NCBI GenBank assembly: GCA_020881915.1
Contig: JAJFPB010000001.1
Location: forward strand, 992,001 to 1,056,000
Direction: 5' to 3'
Source of the DNA: Paramyrothecium sp. XJ0827
Taxonomy: Eukaryota > Ascomycota > Sordariomycetes > Hypocreales > Stachybotryaceae
DNA length: 64,000 nt
The notes beneath the pieces were generated by a model. The model worked only from the letters and a program-made list of their open reading frames with translations, was not told the DNA's origin and made no database searches. The position numbers were made by a program, and so were the translations under genes. Positions 1 to 11,640 of the stretch are shown in pieces. Within the stretch, counting starts at the first letter, position 1; every line of letters starts with the position of its first letter.

Positions 1-1485
1 CCAATACTTCATAAGCCATCGATATTGGAGCATTTTAGACAGTTGCTTACAAAAACCACATACACCAGCTCCGACCTCCTTACTCTATACCAGACACTAG
101 GGCTACTTGCTCTTGGCACTTTAGGCTGGCCAGGCAACTGCACGAAGCTGCACCGCCATTTCATATGTGTCTCGGAGACGTACTATGCAATGTCTGTCGC
201 CCTCTTTGACAAAGTGCTGGACCAGTCGTGCCTCCAAGCACTGCAGGGCCTCCAGATACTACAGATATACTTGCAGCTCTCGTCGCGGTATTCTGTTGCA
301 GCGCATGTTGGTGGAGTTGCAACGCGGCTGGCGCAAAACTTAGGATTGCATCGCCACTCTCAGCGCTTCAAGTTCGATCCATTGGAGACCGAGCTTCGTC
401 GACGCGTGTGGTGGTGTCAGTACACATTCGATGTGTTCGTAGCACCCATTTTCTGAGTTGGTCAACCGAAGATCCTTTGCTGACACTTCTGCAGCTTCGG
501 CAGTTGCTATCACGGACTGCCCCGGCTGATTCGTGACCAAGACGTCGATACCGACCCACCAACGAGTGTGGATCATGATCTTCTATCAAGATCACAGATG
601 GCCTTTCCTTTACCAGGAGAGCGTTCACAAGTCGACACGGCATTATCTCTCTTCAAATTAGCACGAATTATGGGAGATACGCTCGAGAAGCTATACACAA
701 CAACACGCCGGCGCGGCGGCGTGAGCAAGGTCACACGTCTTCAGGCTGAGTTGGATATGTGGGAGCGCTCCTTACCTCCCCATTTCAAAAATATTGCAGA
801 CCAGGAGACCGATCCAACAATACTCGACCCTGATGCCGATGTTGACAGTGAGAGAGCTGTTGCAGGGAGTTCATTTCAACTCGTTTTTCTCCGCACCGCG
901 CTGTGCATAGCCACCATTCACGCTCATCGCCCGGCGCTGGCATTCACCTCTGCGCATGCTCAATTTGCTAAATCCCTTCAAGTATGCGCAAGATCATCGG
1001 CCAATCTCATTGAAATCATGTCGGCGGGCCTTCTCTCGCCCGCGGAGGGCAGAGGACCCTTGAGCAACCCCACCGACGGCTCACAGTTGCCATCATTGAT
1101 GGCCTGCTTGCTTTACCCGAATGGCGCGCACATGCTTTGGCAAGCCGGGCTCACAATTCTGTTCGCTCACTGGAAGGGGCACTACAATGTGGATGAGGAG
1201 GTCCCGCAGAGCCAACAGGATGAAGCTCTCGTGAGACGCTGTGCAGCTGCCCTCAGGCAGCTCCCGTGTACTTCAGACGAGGCAACGGACCGCATCGCAC
1301 AGAGTGCGGATGTGCTGGACACGTTGTGTGGCAAGACCTTCTCCACTGTTGAGACAACTGCTATGGCAATCGACCAGCTGCAATACAATGTTTGGGATTG
1401 GCCGATGGCGTCTGCTCTTGAGCTCGTGAACAGCTTGGATGCGGCACCCGTTTATTTCTCCCTCGAACCGGATGCCTGGTTGTAA
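1..1485 (+). CDS. Fungal-specific transcription factor (fungal_trans domain), 5' truncated by window edge
   Basis: The frame is open from the first base, so the N-terminus, where a Zn2Cys6 cluster would normally sit, lies outside. The visible part has the middle homology region of fungal zinc-cluster regulators: a stretch with AAHVGGVATRLAQNLGLHRH, then ELRRRVWWCQYTFDV, then LPRLIRDQDVDTDPP, which is the usual helix, RRRVWW and D-D-D order. The frame meets stops at 454 and 481, but a 60 nt intron (435-494; donor GTTCGT, CTGAC at 480-484, acceptor GCAG) restores it and gives DVFGSCYHGLPRL, which fits the family. The donor is weak, so a damaged gene is the alternative. Nuclear regulator; its targets cannot be told from sequence. 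The C-terminus ends in EPDAWL at 1485. Confidence 0.82.
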
Positions 1486-1921
1486 CCCCAGGTTATTCAT
1501 CTAAGTTTGAAGGACGAGCAATGAACATTTTCCGAGGCGATGATCCGAATCAGCTCCGAGAGTACACCGCGATATGTGCCTCAACCTCCAGAATGATTGC
1601 GACCAGATTGAACCAAACAAGTGGCTCTACAGAAAGTTCCTTGCCATCGGCATCCATTTGACGTCTTCGAAACAAGGAATTTCTCCAAGTGGCGCATAGG
1701 GTAGGCTCTTTTACCAGAGCCCGCATCCACGACAGATTTATTCGAAGCTGTAGCTACCTCACAGGATATTCGAGCTTGACCATTCTCAATAAAGGATTCT
1801 TCGGAACATTGGTTTAACATGGTGACCTGGTGTGAAATGAGGACTCCAGATGATAGCGTACTGGTAGAATTGTTGTGTTCTCTGTATAGGGTTCAATTTT
1901 GCCTTCACTTGTATCAATCAA
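1486..1921. other. Intergenic, no gene seen
   Basis: Short unrelated reading frames only; nothing recognisable between the transcription factor and the tRNA. Confidence 0.6.
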
Positions 1922-1993
1922 TCCGGTATGGTGTAGTGGCTAACATCGCTCGCTCTCACCGAGCAGCCCTGGGTTCGATTCCCAGTACCGGAG
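1922..1993 (+). tRNA. tRNA-Glu (CUC anticodon)
   Basis: A full 72 nt cloverleaf without an intron. Acceptor arms TCCGGTA and TACCGGA pair perfectly, with G1993 as discriminator. The anticodon stem is GCTCG/CGAGC with loop CTCTCAC, giving anticodon CTC, which reads GAG. The T arm holds GGTTCGATTCC. A T-rich run follows within a few bases, as expected for a polymerase III terminator. The nearby small frames are not genes. Confidence 0.95.
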
Positions 1994-2282
1994 TATGTTT
2001 TCTTTTTGCCTTTCCTCAAGATTGCAAATCCTTTTGCATATCCTCTCTCTCTTTTTGCTTCCCTCAAATTTTGAAGAGGGTTCTTCTCTAAGCTTTGAGT
2101 TTATATCACAACAACGTGTCTTGTGCGACCCCTTGCATGTCCAATCGAGGACCTTTCACAAACATATTGAATGGATTGTGACAAATTGCTAGCTATTGGA
2201 CAAGGTCCAGCTGTCTGCTTGCGATGCAAGAAAATCCTTCGTCTGCGCTGCTGCCAATACATCCCGAAGGTATCGAGCTCAC

Positions 2283-4353
2283 TCATTTGGCCGCAGTCTT
2301 TCCAAGCTGCAAAGCCAACCCTCGACTGCCATACTCGGTGATGCTAAACTCGCCCTCCCTGGACAACTCCATATCAGAATCATCGCAACCCAAGGTCACC
2401 TCATTCTCAAAAGGACCGCCTGGCCTGAATAGGGTGCCAAGCATAATCAGGAGCTCGGCATGAGCAAGGCTGCATTAGTGTTAGTTCGGATTGCATGGGG
2501 CGTTTGGGAGCAAATAGGGCTGCGTACTATCGGCCAACGCAGTCTCGTGAGCCCTTTGCGAACGGCACAAAGCTCTTGTTCATAAGAGGAGTGATCTCTC
2601 CCAACCATCGATCCGGGTTGAATTCGAATGGCTCGGGAAAAGCTTCGGCGTTTCTGTGTAATTGGTAGATGGCCATGCCCACAGGCGTCTACACATCGTC
2701 TCTCCATCAGTGTTGCTTCTTCACACTCGGATCAGCACGGACGTACCTTCTTGGGGATGACCCATCCGTTATAGTGCAAGTCAACGTCGGGCGAGACACG
2801 TGCGCTGGCGCGAATTTGGCAGAATATCCTGCGACAGACGTCAGTTTCCTGCGCCCGGCGGATCGTATCGTTCATCAGAAGCATACCGAAGTCCTTCTTT
2901 AATGCATGCTACCAGATACGGTGACTTCTGGAATTCGACAGTGGAAGGGATCCTCTCAGGGTAACACGCCATAATATCTTTTAGCTCTTCAGAAAGACGT
3001 TTGTGCATGTTTTTGTTAGTCAGGAGCTTGTAAGTGATCAGCGTGATTGCCGTGGCTGTGGTGACAGTCCCGGCACCAAGGATGACCAAGGCTTCCCCAG
3101 ACAACCTGGAAACATGCTTTTCGGGATCTGGCATGTCGCTCTCCAAAATGTGCCGGAAGACGGATGGATTCTCTGTGCTGTCTTTGATGCCTTGCTTCTC
3201 TTCGCTGTCGAGCTGCGATTGAATCTGCTCGATTTTATCTTTCCCCATCTTCGGGAATCAGCTTAAAAGAACAACGGCTTTTCGTGAGTGTTTTCACTGA
3301 CCATGCTCCAGATCTTAAAGCCAGCCAACAATGGGTTTGTTGACTTTATGCGATGGAGTGGGATGAGGTTCACAATTCTGGTACGATTAGTCTGGACTTC
3401 GCCCACGGACATTGTGCATGGCTTGTTAATACTTACGTGCCTAGCAAAGGAAGGTTTCGTACGATAGGGACTGAGAGAGTCAAACCCCGTATCATGTTGA
3501 ACCTGCACATGTCAAGTCTCGTCCCAGCCTCGTAATGTGTGATAATATCGGGGCACATGACTTACCAGGCAGGTGAAAAGTTCGGGTCCTCCAGCATATC
3601 AGATGCCTCGCCAACGGTGAACTTGAGAATCAAGTCACCAATCATGGCAGCATAGGCATGATCTAAACGGACAACTGCGCCTGTGCCCACCGCTTCGCTA
3701 ATTCTCTTGTCCAGGATTCTCATCTTCTCGTGGATAGCCGGCTCCATGTCCTTGACATTCTTGAAGGTGAAGAACTTCTCGACCGGCTTTCGTCGCTGCT
3801 GATGAAGCTGATGGTCGGGTGTTGTCAAGAATGCCCCTACCCGCCTGTAAGATTCCAAACCATACAAATCCTGGCCCCGGAATCAAAACCTAGCTGAGAC
3901 TTACCATCTAGTCCAAGTCCAGCCCGTTGACACTGGAGATCAGTCCGTCGAGTCCCCGCAGGCACGTAGACTTGGTTGTAAAACTCCGGGTCATTGATAG
4001 ACAGCTCATGCGGCGAGCACCTCACGATTGGTCCTATCCGTACCCCACCCTTGGTTAGCAAGACTCCCTCGGCTTGCAGGCACCCAAGGTAGGATCTCAC
4101 CGTATTTCTCATGCATCATCCGCAGCCGCTCGTGGAAATCATTTTTCGTAAGATCAATGACAAATTCGTACAGGGTAGAAGCTGCTACGATCTTTGGACC
4201 GGGGAACTTGGCAAGGGGTGAGAAATAGAGGCGATACACCACAACTGCGAATTTGTATAGGATGAAACCAGCCACGAGGCCTTTCAAGAGCGTGGCGCCG
4301 TCATATTTGAATATAGAGGCGACTCTGGACTGGTTAGTCCCTGCGCCATCCAT
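2283..4353 (-). CDS. Cytochrome P450 monooxygenase, membrane-anchored, nine exons
   Basis: Haem-thiolate monooxygenase of the endoplasmic reticulum; substrate unknown. Exons by eye: 4353-4101, 4033-3905, 3836-3566, 3502-3437, 3377-3302, 3248-2887, 2828-2747, 2688-2528, 2469-2283; they sum to 1587 nt, 528 aa. Order of features: N-terminal membrane helix (about residues 25-45), proline hinge FPGPK, I-helix GAGTVTT (near 324), K-helix EGLR, SPDVDLHYNGWVIP, NPDRW (PERF region), and the haem loop FAKGSRDCVG with the cysteine ligand. The I-helix has Val where the family usually has an acidic residue before TT. Overall it resembles the fungal P450s related to trichodiene oxygenase, but subfamily is not resolved. 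No partner gene of a pathway adjoins it. Confidence 0.9.
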
Positions 4354-5232
4354 TTTGTAGCCGGTGATGAAGCTGGATAGAAGCGCAATAGTCGCCTTGG
4401 GCCCCGAGATTTATTTATTGTCTTTTACAATGGGAGTTGTATGAATCACGCAACGTTGCGAGCGGGGAAAGCGAGAAAGTGTTCATGATCAGTGGAGCAG
4501 TATCCAAGAAGAACATGTCACGCGTTTATTGCCCTCCCGGCAAAGCGGACAGATCATCCTTGCTGGAATGTAACAGAGGTAAGTTTTTTGATTGGGTGAT
4601 AAGACATTGCATTCCTTGCGTCCCCGTATCGGGTGTGAGCAGACAGCGAGCCTGCAGGCAATTGTGGATTTCAGCTGAAACGCGGGCTTGGACGAATCAA
4701 GCAGTGAGAACCGCAAAAGAAGAAAATAAATTTGCACCAGAAAACTGATGCATCAGATTAAAGGTCACAAACTTGATGGTGATCGTGTCTTGGCGTGAGG
4801 TGGGCGTGTCAGCATTGTTCATGATGTCGACACCGGCAAAGGTCACGGAACCACAGAGTACTATGGGGTAGAGCCAAAGCTCCAGTACACTTCCAGAAAT
4901 AAATTCAAGACATTTTCGGTGTGGCACAGACCCCATCCTAGAAATCTGGCAAGTGATAGGCACTTTTACGCGACGGCTCATGCATTTGCACCGTGAAGAA
5001 AGCTATGCTGCCACATGCTTTTCTTTCATTCGTCTTCGTAGTAATACCCAAGGCGGCTACTACATCATGCCACCGCGGCAATGTCACAAAAATGGACACG
5101 AGTCCAGTTGTAGGCGTGGGGGTGGACAAAACTTGTCAAGAGTTGGTTTCTGTGAACATTGTGTGTTTCTTCAAATTAATTTTGCTGCGTCTCTGCGACA
5201 AGGCGATACTCCGTATCTATTTATTATACTAT
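4354..5232. other. Intergenic, no gene seen
   Basis: Promoter side of the P450 and 3' side of the Clr5 gene. Small frames here (up to about 136 codons) show no recognisable protein features. Confidence 0.55.
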
Positions 5233-7996
5233 TCAACAACCCGGCATGGTGATGTAAGTAGAACGCTTCCAGTCTTCCAGATTCGAAAAGTAGAACCCGC
5301 TAGCCTCCTCTGTTGTCGCACACATATGGTCATAGGTATCGAGAAATCTCCCGCACCGACAATGAGGTTTGAGCCTTTCCTGGGTCACAAGTGGCAACAA
5401 TGAAATGCCAACGTTTGTCTCCAGACCGTGAAGCAAGTCCCCCATATCGAAAAACTCAGAGAGCCAGCGATCACCTCTCGCTAATCTACGGTATGTGAGC
5501 ATCTCTGTTTGGATAGCTGCCCACAGTGTCCCAAGATCGTGGCTCCTGCCGTAGAAATTATGACGTGATACACCGTGCTCACAATTCCCGTGCTCATGAT
5601 ACCCATCTCGGTCGTCGTCACTATCATCTCCATCCAGCCAGTCTCTTCTTCTTGTCACTCCGTCAAGATGAGGCATGTCGTGTTGGAGATCATCCATCGC
5701 GTCCACATCGGAGAAGAATCCTGCGTCTGGGCGGCGCGTGGGTCGGAAAACTGATCTAATACTCCTTTGTCGCGTTGCCAGATTTAGAACAGCGACAAAT
5801 GATTCCCACCCGAGCCTGACTTCTGCATGCCAACTCTCGAAAAGCTCTTTGGGAAGTTTCTCAACAAGCTCCATGGGACTGAGAAGAGTGTGCAGGCACT
5901 CGATGCCACGGTCGTGGCCGGTCAAGGCTGGGATACTAATATCGGCCTTACGGAGTGGATCCGCACCATGCACAAGTAGGCACACCAGGCATGCCAAGGC
6001 ACCGAACAGGGTCTCCCCTTCGCAGCCGCGCGTGGCCACATAATAGGTGACGAGAATCAAGGTGTGCAGCGGCATCATTTGTAGTTGCTGGTTGCACCTC
6101 GCACATGTTTTCCTGAAAAGCCCGCTGGCATGGTTGATATCGGGCGCGTTCACCCTGTCGAATAGCTGAGCAATCGAATGGCATACAGCCTGCGCCGAAG
6201 TATGACAAAACATGTGCTTCCATGAAAATGGAACCCTGGAGGCTCCTTTTGCTCTGAGTGCTCGGATGCAGGGCGAATCAGCATCCCATCGCCCACAGAT
6301 GTCCACATCTTCACCCGCAAAATGCTTGTCCTTGTTGAAGCGATCATCCACAACGCCTGGCGCACATGAGGTATGTGATTTGAGAATCGACATCATGAGC
6401 CCATCCAGTACAGTATGTTGCAGCTCATTAACGTACAAGTCATTCATTATAGCATATTCGTCATCGTCCTCGAGGGCAAGTCGGCTCAGAATGTTGCAGC
6501 ACGTCTTTGCCCCGTCTAGGTAGGCTACTCCGAGGTGAAACGGAGTGATCCTGGCAAAAGCCTCATGGTCGGGCCAGTCTCCATCGAGGATATCCCAGAG
6601 GAGCTCGTCATTGCGGGACAAGATGGCAAAACCGATTGCCTCCGCCGAAAACTCTTTGGGGGAATTTGCGGCAGCTTGTGCGACCAGTGCAGTGGAGAAC
6701 GGTACTTCATGATCTTCAATGGTGGTAAATGAATTAGACTTCAGTGCATCTGTAAGGCGCTCAGCCAAAGTTGATGCAAAGTCTTCTTCGTCTGACCACT
6801 CAGACCAGGCATCAGAATCTTCATCGTCACTGTCGCCTCGGTGAATAACCGGTGGAGTTGAGTCACGTTCATATCTAGGCAAATGGCAGTGTATACTCCA
6901 GCGGCACAGCTCCGGTGGAGACCCGTCGCCAGAACACTGCATGGTATCGGTTGAATGCATTATGGCGTCACCATCGTTGTCAAAAGAGCCGTCAACACCA
7001 GCAGGCGTGTTGACAGTGGTCTTGACATCTGCGAATTCCGTGAAACGCAGACGCCCAGGAGACCATTGTTTTGGTCCTTTGCCCCAGTATTTTGCCGTCC
7101 GGAAAGCGAATAGCCAGAACTGGTATAGCCAAGTTACGGCGAGTCTGATAATTATGTGAGTGAGACTTCACGTGATGGGCACAGAGACTGCACCTCTTTT
7201 CCGGAGGAGACATGTCCTTCAAAAACTCCTCGTGTCTGCCTTGAATGAGCAGCTGGGCACGATCATCAAGGACTTTCTTTCGCACGGCGAGAATTGTGGG
7301 AGTCGGTGCATTAGAGGGTGAGGGTGCTGTGAAATATGGTGGACTTTGCATTTGCGGGCCGGGGCTGAAGATTGAAATGTCACTTGGAGTCAAGCCATTG
7401 ACGCCAAATGGTGAAGGGTGAGTGAGTCCGTATCTTGCTTCGCCCTTTAAAGCCTTGTATGGCAAGTTCCAGCGACAAAAGCTAATAAGATTGTCAGTCA
7501 AGACTAGATTCAGGACATGAAGGACTAACACAACTGCCCCAAATCTCCAGGACGGTTCTTGTCGGGACCGCTCGTTGATATGCCTTCGAAGTCGCTTCTT
7601 GTCGACCTTCTCACCCTTGTAACGAATCCCGCCGACTGCAGATCGTTTGCAAACCCTCCTCCCTAATGCTTTGATGGCTTGGTCTTTGACCTTTGCCGGC
7701 AGGCTTTTCCCGATACCCCATTTCTTCAACTGGTACTTATACTGCCGTCCACTATGCGAGTTAGACTGATGCTTGTCTACACGGTGCAATTGCTAAAGCA
7801 TAGAGATCGTTGCTCGAAAATGTACTTACTTTGCATCAAAGTGATATTGAGTCTTCATTATATGGATTATCTGGTCGAGAGGGAGCTCCTGATTAAGATA
7901 CAGACTTTTTATGGTGCCCTTATGGCATTCCCATCGCTTTGCGAAAGGGATTCGAAGGAAGAATGGATCGGACGAGTTTGGTTGCAGCAGATTCAT
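5233..7996 (-). CDS. Clr5-domain protein, 862 aa
   Basis: Exons 7996-7830, 7751-7530, 7481-7194 and 7144-5233 sum to 2589 nt. The N-terminus is a Clr5 domain (about residues 17-70): RWECHKGTIKSLYLNQE, then IIHIMKTQYHFDANGRQYKY and LKKWGIGK, joined exactly across intron 1. A Pro/Ser-rich stretch and a short basic region follow, then a long C-terminal part with WLFAFRTAKYWGKGPKQW, an acidic DSDDEDSD tract, a weak ankyrin-like segment and a pair CARCNQQ. The frame seems to split in two near 6990, but a 49 nt intron (7145-7193) joins both halves in frame. The 48 nt intron 7482-7529 has perfect sites but is also open if retained. Clr5 was named for a silencing factor in fission yeast; in filamentous fungi these proteins are common and mostly uncharacterised. 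Function unknown. Confidence 0.82.
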
Positions 7997-9759
7997 TGTG
8001 AAGGGCTAACCAATGTTTGACGAGATACGAACAATGTACTTGGTTGATTAGAGTGATTCTGAGGGAGAGCCATGCCGGAAATCGTTGGCTTTAAATGCTT
8101 TGCAAGCAAAGGGCGCTCTTGAGCCGCAACCATCAGTAGCCAACTGTCGACCGCGGATCAATTACTACGCCTATCTGCCCCGCTTGCCCGGGCCATTGCC
8201 GTTTACAAAAGGACAATGACGAATAGCAGGCCCCGTAAAAGTGCTGAATTTGGAGACCTGCTCTCCAGGCACGCCACGTCATCCTGATTTAGATTCGTGC
8301 AGTGGTGTGTGTGGCATCACCAGGCGGCACGGGCTCTCCCAAAGTACACTGGCCAATAGCCATTGGCCCCTTTCCCCATGACAAGGATCCTCAAGGGTAA
8401 AGCCGAAAGGGTCAAGGACTTCTCAATGCATAAGAGTGTGTCACATTAGAAGCGAAAGTACACAGACGAATGGGAGTCCATCATTTATCCTCCGCCCCAC
8501 CCATGATGCGGTTTGCATGGGTCGCTTGGGTTCAAAATGTGCGCGTGTTCGGTCAGATGAACCCACTTCCACCCTCCTGGACCCCAAACAAAAGGACAGC
8601 AATCAATCATATTCATTTCCATCGTAGCTAAGCAAAGAAAGTGAAGTATCACCGCCGCCACATCCAATATGCGAGCGTGTACATTCCTTAAAAACACGCA
8701 ACCAGGCAGCCGGAATTTGCCTTTTAGGTTTTTGGGATGAGAAAAGACTCATGCTTGCCATGACATGCCCATGCTCATCACTGCAGACGCATCCTTCTAC
8801 TTGACCGACAGGCTCGAGATGCCTTGTATGTGGTTCGCAAATCCCAAATCTTTGTACGCTATGGCATCGTAGTCTTCCTCTCACGCACAGGCCTCTGATC
8901 TCAGCATGGGGTGTTCCCTCTTGTCAGTCCTGGGTATAAATTGGGCGGACCGGCACCCTTTGCATCTCTATCAAGCAGTTATGTGCTCGACAAGAAACGT
9001 CGGAACAATCTACACTTCTCCGTATATCATTATAAACTCTTTTCTTGGACACGAAGTAATGGCGTTGCCATCGGGGCTTCCCAACCGCTTGAAGCCTTCG
9101 CAGAAGTATGTGAATTACACCACCACCTCACCCTCAAAAATGCATTAAAACAGTGATTGCTCTTACGAAACGCAACTGACTGGTTCCAAGAAGCTACCAG
9201 ACTGGGACTGCATCGAGCACAGCTGTAAACCCTGCGTCCGCTTCATCCCGGGTATGGGCGGGTGACCTCCAAGATCGCGTTATTGAAAGAAGACATCAGA
9301 CGCACAACTATTGTGCCGGTGCCAAGAAATCTGATGCGGGTGACTTCTTGATTGGTATCGGAAGTCAATTCGCTGGGACTGGCAAAGCCAAAGAGAATTC
9401 AAGATAACTGTGAAGGAAAATCTTGAGGGCTGTCACTTGAATGACCATGTTATCCAGGCCTATGCAGGATGAAGATGGCGACAAAGGTGGCTTGGTGTAT
9501 ACCTGACAAGATTTGGTAGAATGATTCCAGTCGCATAAAAATATTCGAGCTTTCACACTAGAGGTATTGATGATGTTTCTAGCGTATCGAGTATTTTGAT
9601 CGAAGCAAATGGGGAATGCATGTGGAGCGAGGATAGAACTAATCACCGTCCAAAGGTCAGCCAGTTCATGCGTGCTTGGTTACATCACAGGCTATACTGT
9701 GTACAGTGAATATTGAGCGCATTGTCAAGTTCCTCAGTGAATTATCATGTCGCAAGGTC
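7997..9759. other. Intergenic, 1.8 kb, no gene seen
   Basis: Only short overlapping frames on both strands; no domain, splice-consistent exon chain or RNA gene found. Confidence 0.5.
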
Positions 9760-10704
9760 TTAATTTCCCTTCTCGATATCGATACCTCGTTCTTTTGATC
9801 CCATCTCCACATTGCTGCGTCTTGGCGTGTATTCGGCATACTCTCCATTCATGCCTAGAATTAACACAGCAACCCCATAACAGCTTGCCATAACCACTCT
9901 CGAAATGAGATAAACGCTCATTAGCTGAAGGCGCTTCGCCCATACCGGCGGCCGACCGCCCCACGGCTGAGCCATCCAAGGCCATGTTACCGGAATAAAG
10001 CCATGATACTCGTGAAAGCCGTGTGCGAAGAAGATGGTCTGAAGCTGGATCCATAGCACCAAGCTCAACAGATTACTTCGCAGACCTGGGAAAATAGTTA
10101 GGCCTTGGAGCAATACCTTCACCCACAAAGGCGTCGAGTCTAGTTGAGGGTAGATATCTCTATCAAGGACTGCGCAACAAATGTTCCGCCATAGACCGTT
10201 GTCAGCAACGAGCGTAACTTCCAGGGAAGTGTCTCCGCCGTAGCGGCCCCATGATACACGTTGGCCAATTTCGAATCTCTGTATCATTCCTGCAGAGCCT
10301 AGCTTCCGGTAGCTATGACCCAAACCCCGGGAAACGTGGACGTGAAGCTTGCCTGACATGCCGGCGACGCTGTGGCACGGCAAAATTTCATTATTGTCTT
10401 CATCCACAGAATGCCAATGATAGGGCATGCACCAATGGCCATCGGGCAAGATTCGGACACGAATGCTATCGCGAGTGTTTAAGAATTGTGAGGTGAAAGC
10501 AAATGACGCTCCATACGGAGGTGGAAGATTGAAGGTTATGGTGCTAGTTGTCTTAGTGCGACGCATATTAGAGTCTAGTATGAGATCAAATGATACGTTA
10601 TCTGACTTGAGCTCGATGGATTGTAGGATTGCAGCAGGTTTGAACCCAATTTCACAAACAGACAATACGGCGTATCTGTTGATGGAGAGGAGAAAGCAAG
10701 GCAT
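9760..10704 (-). CDS. Cupin-like protein with C-terminal membrane helices
   Basis: Uninterrupted frame of 314 codons. The middle has the pattern of a small fungal cupin family: LPPPYGASF, a strand with IRVRILPDGHW, then PYHWH followed by an acidic run and SGKLHVHV, the spacing expected of the first metal-binding cupin motif, then a second half ending in LWRNICC. Two hydrophobic segments follow (about residues 205-235 and 268-290), so the protein is probably membrane-attached. The family usually starts close to LPPPYG, so Met47 (10566) is a plausible start; the longer frame is also open. Some usual metal ligands are hard to place, so catalysis is doubtful. Function unknown. Confidence 0.55.
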   Translation of the reverse strand: MPCFLLSINRYAVLSVCEIGFKPAAILQSIELKSDNVSFDLILDSNMRRTKTTSTITFNLPPPYGASFAFTSQFLNTRDSIRVRILPDGHWCMPYHWHSVDEDNNEILPCHSVAGMSGKLHVHVSRGLGHSYRKLGSAGMIQRFEIGQRVSWGRYGGDTSLEVTLVADNGLWRNICCAVLDRDIYPQLDSTPLWVKVLLQGLTIFPGLRSNLLSLVLWIQLQTIFFAHGFHEYHGFIPVTWPWMAQPWGGRPPVWAKRLQLMSVYLISRVVMASCYGVAVLILGMNGEYAEYTPRRSNVEMGSKERGIDIEKGN

Positions 10705-11640
10705 GTCGCCTCGTATTCCAATGCCAACTGCGTCATCTACCCCACCACGCGCACATAGCCAGGATGGGGTACGGCACGCTTTTGATCTTGTGTTCGCTCG
10801 TCTTACGTGATTTTAGTTTGTTGCCAACTCGTTTCCGTGCTGCGGCTCGTTGGTCGTTCCTTCATAAGCTTATTCAGGCATAGATCCAAACTCCTTCTGC
10901 GCCTGACCCAAGTAACATGCAGTAAGGTTTTACATTTGTAATAAGTATTCTGATACCGCGGATTATGCGTGAATCCGGTGTCAGAGCATCCGCCTCCACC
11001 ACACAGATCGCAGAATGGCGATTTATGCGACGACAATCGGTTGCCTAGTGGAGATATAATGCACATTTAGGTTGGGATGGTCCATGTATCAGGTGCCGCG
11101 AAAAATAAACTACCTGCCTATTTAGCCCACAGCTTGTATGCGAGAACCAAGTGTTCTCGGTGTCCACAGGTATGTTTGATCCCAGCTTCGAAGTTTGATG
11201 GAGGGTATCTTCGTATTTTTCGTTGTTTTCATACAACCAATAACGTATCCTTCTTGTAGTCGCCACCACTCAATAGCCTCTGACCTAAGCCAGTCGGTAA
11301 GGAGATGCCCCAGAGACGTTCTGTGTAAATTTCAAGCAAATTGATTGGTCTAGGAATCATTTTGGGGGGCATTGGGGATAATTTGGAGGTTTCTAACTTC
11401 GGTCGTGCCTTGGAGCCAAGAGATTGCTTTTCTGAACACCATCTTGAGTATAGTCATAATCACACCAGTCATCGAGCTGAAACCTCCACAGAGGCAACAA
11501 GTGGAAAGTTGAGGGAGTAAAATATGCTTGGTAAGATAGATAAATATAAAGTTTGCGAGATCATGCAATCAGCAGCTTCGCTGGTGTCTTAACAATGTCA
11601 TCAACGACTTTAGACATTATTCAATCACACTTCCAGGCTT
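10705..11640. other. Intergenic, no gene seen
   Basis: Small frames only (up to about 90 codons), none recognisable. Confidence 0.5.

Noticed and set aside
2283..2469. Suspected frameshift at the P450 C-terminus
   Set aside because: Re-reading the bases showed the last exon is open to 2283 and all exons sum to 1587 nt; the gene is intact.
6961..7193. Two separate genes, a short Clr5 gene and a 575-codon gene
   Set aside because: A 49 nt intron joins them in frame and the second frame stays open upstream of its first Met, so one gene explains both.
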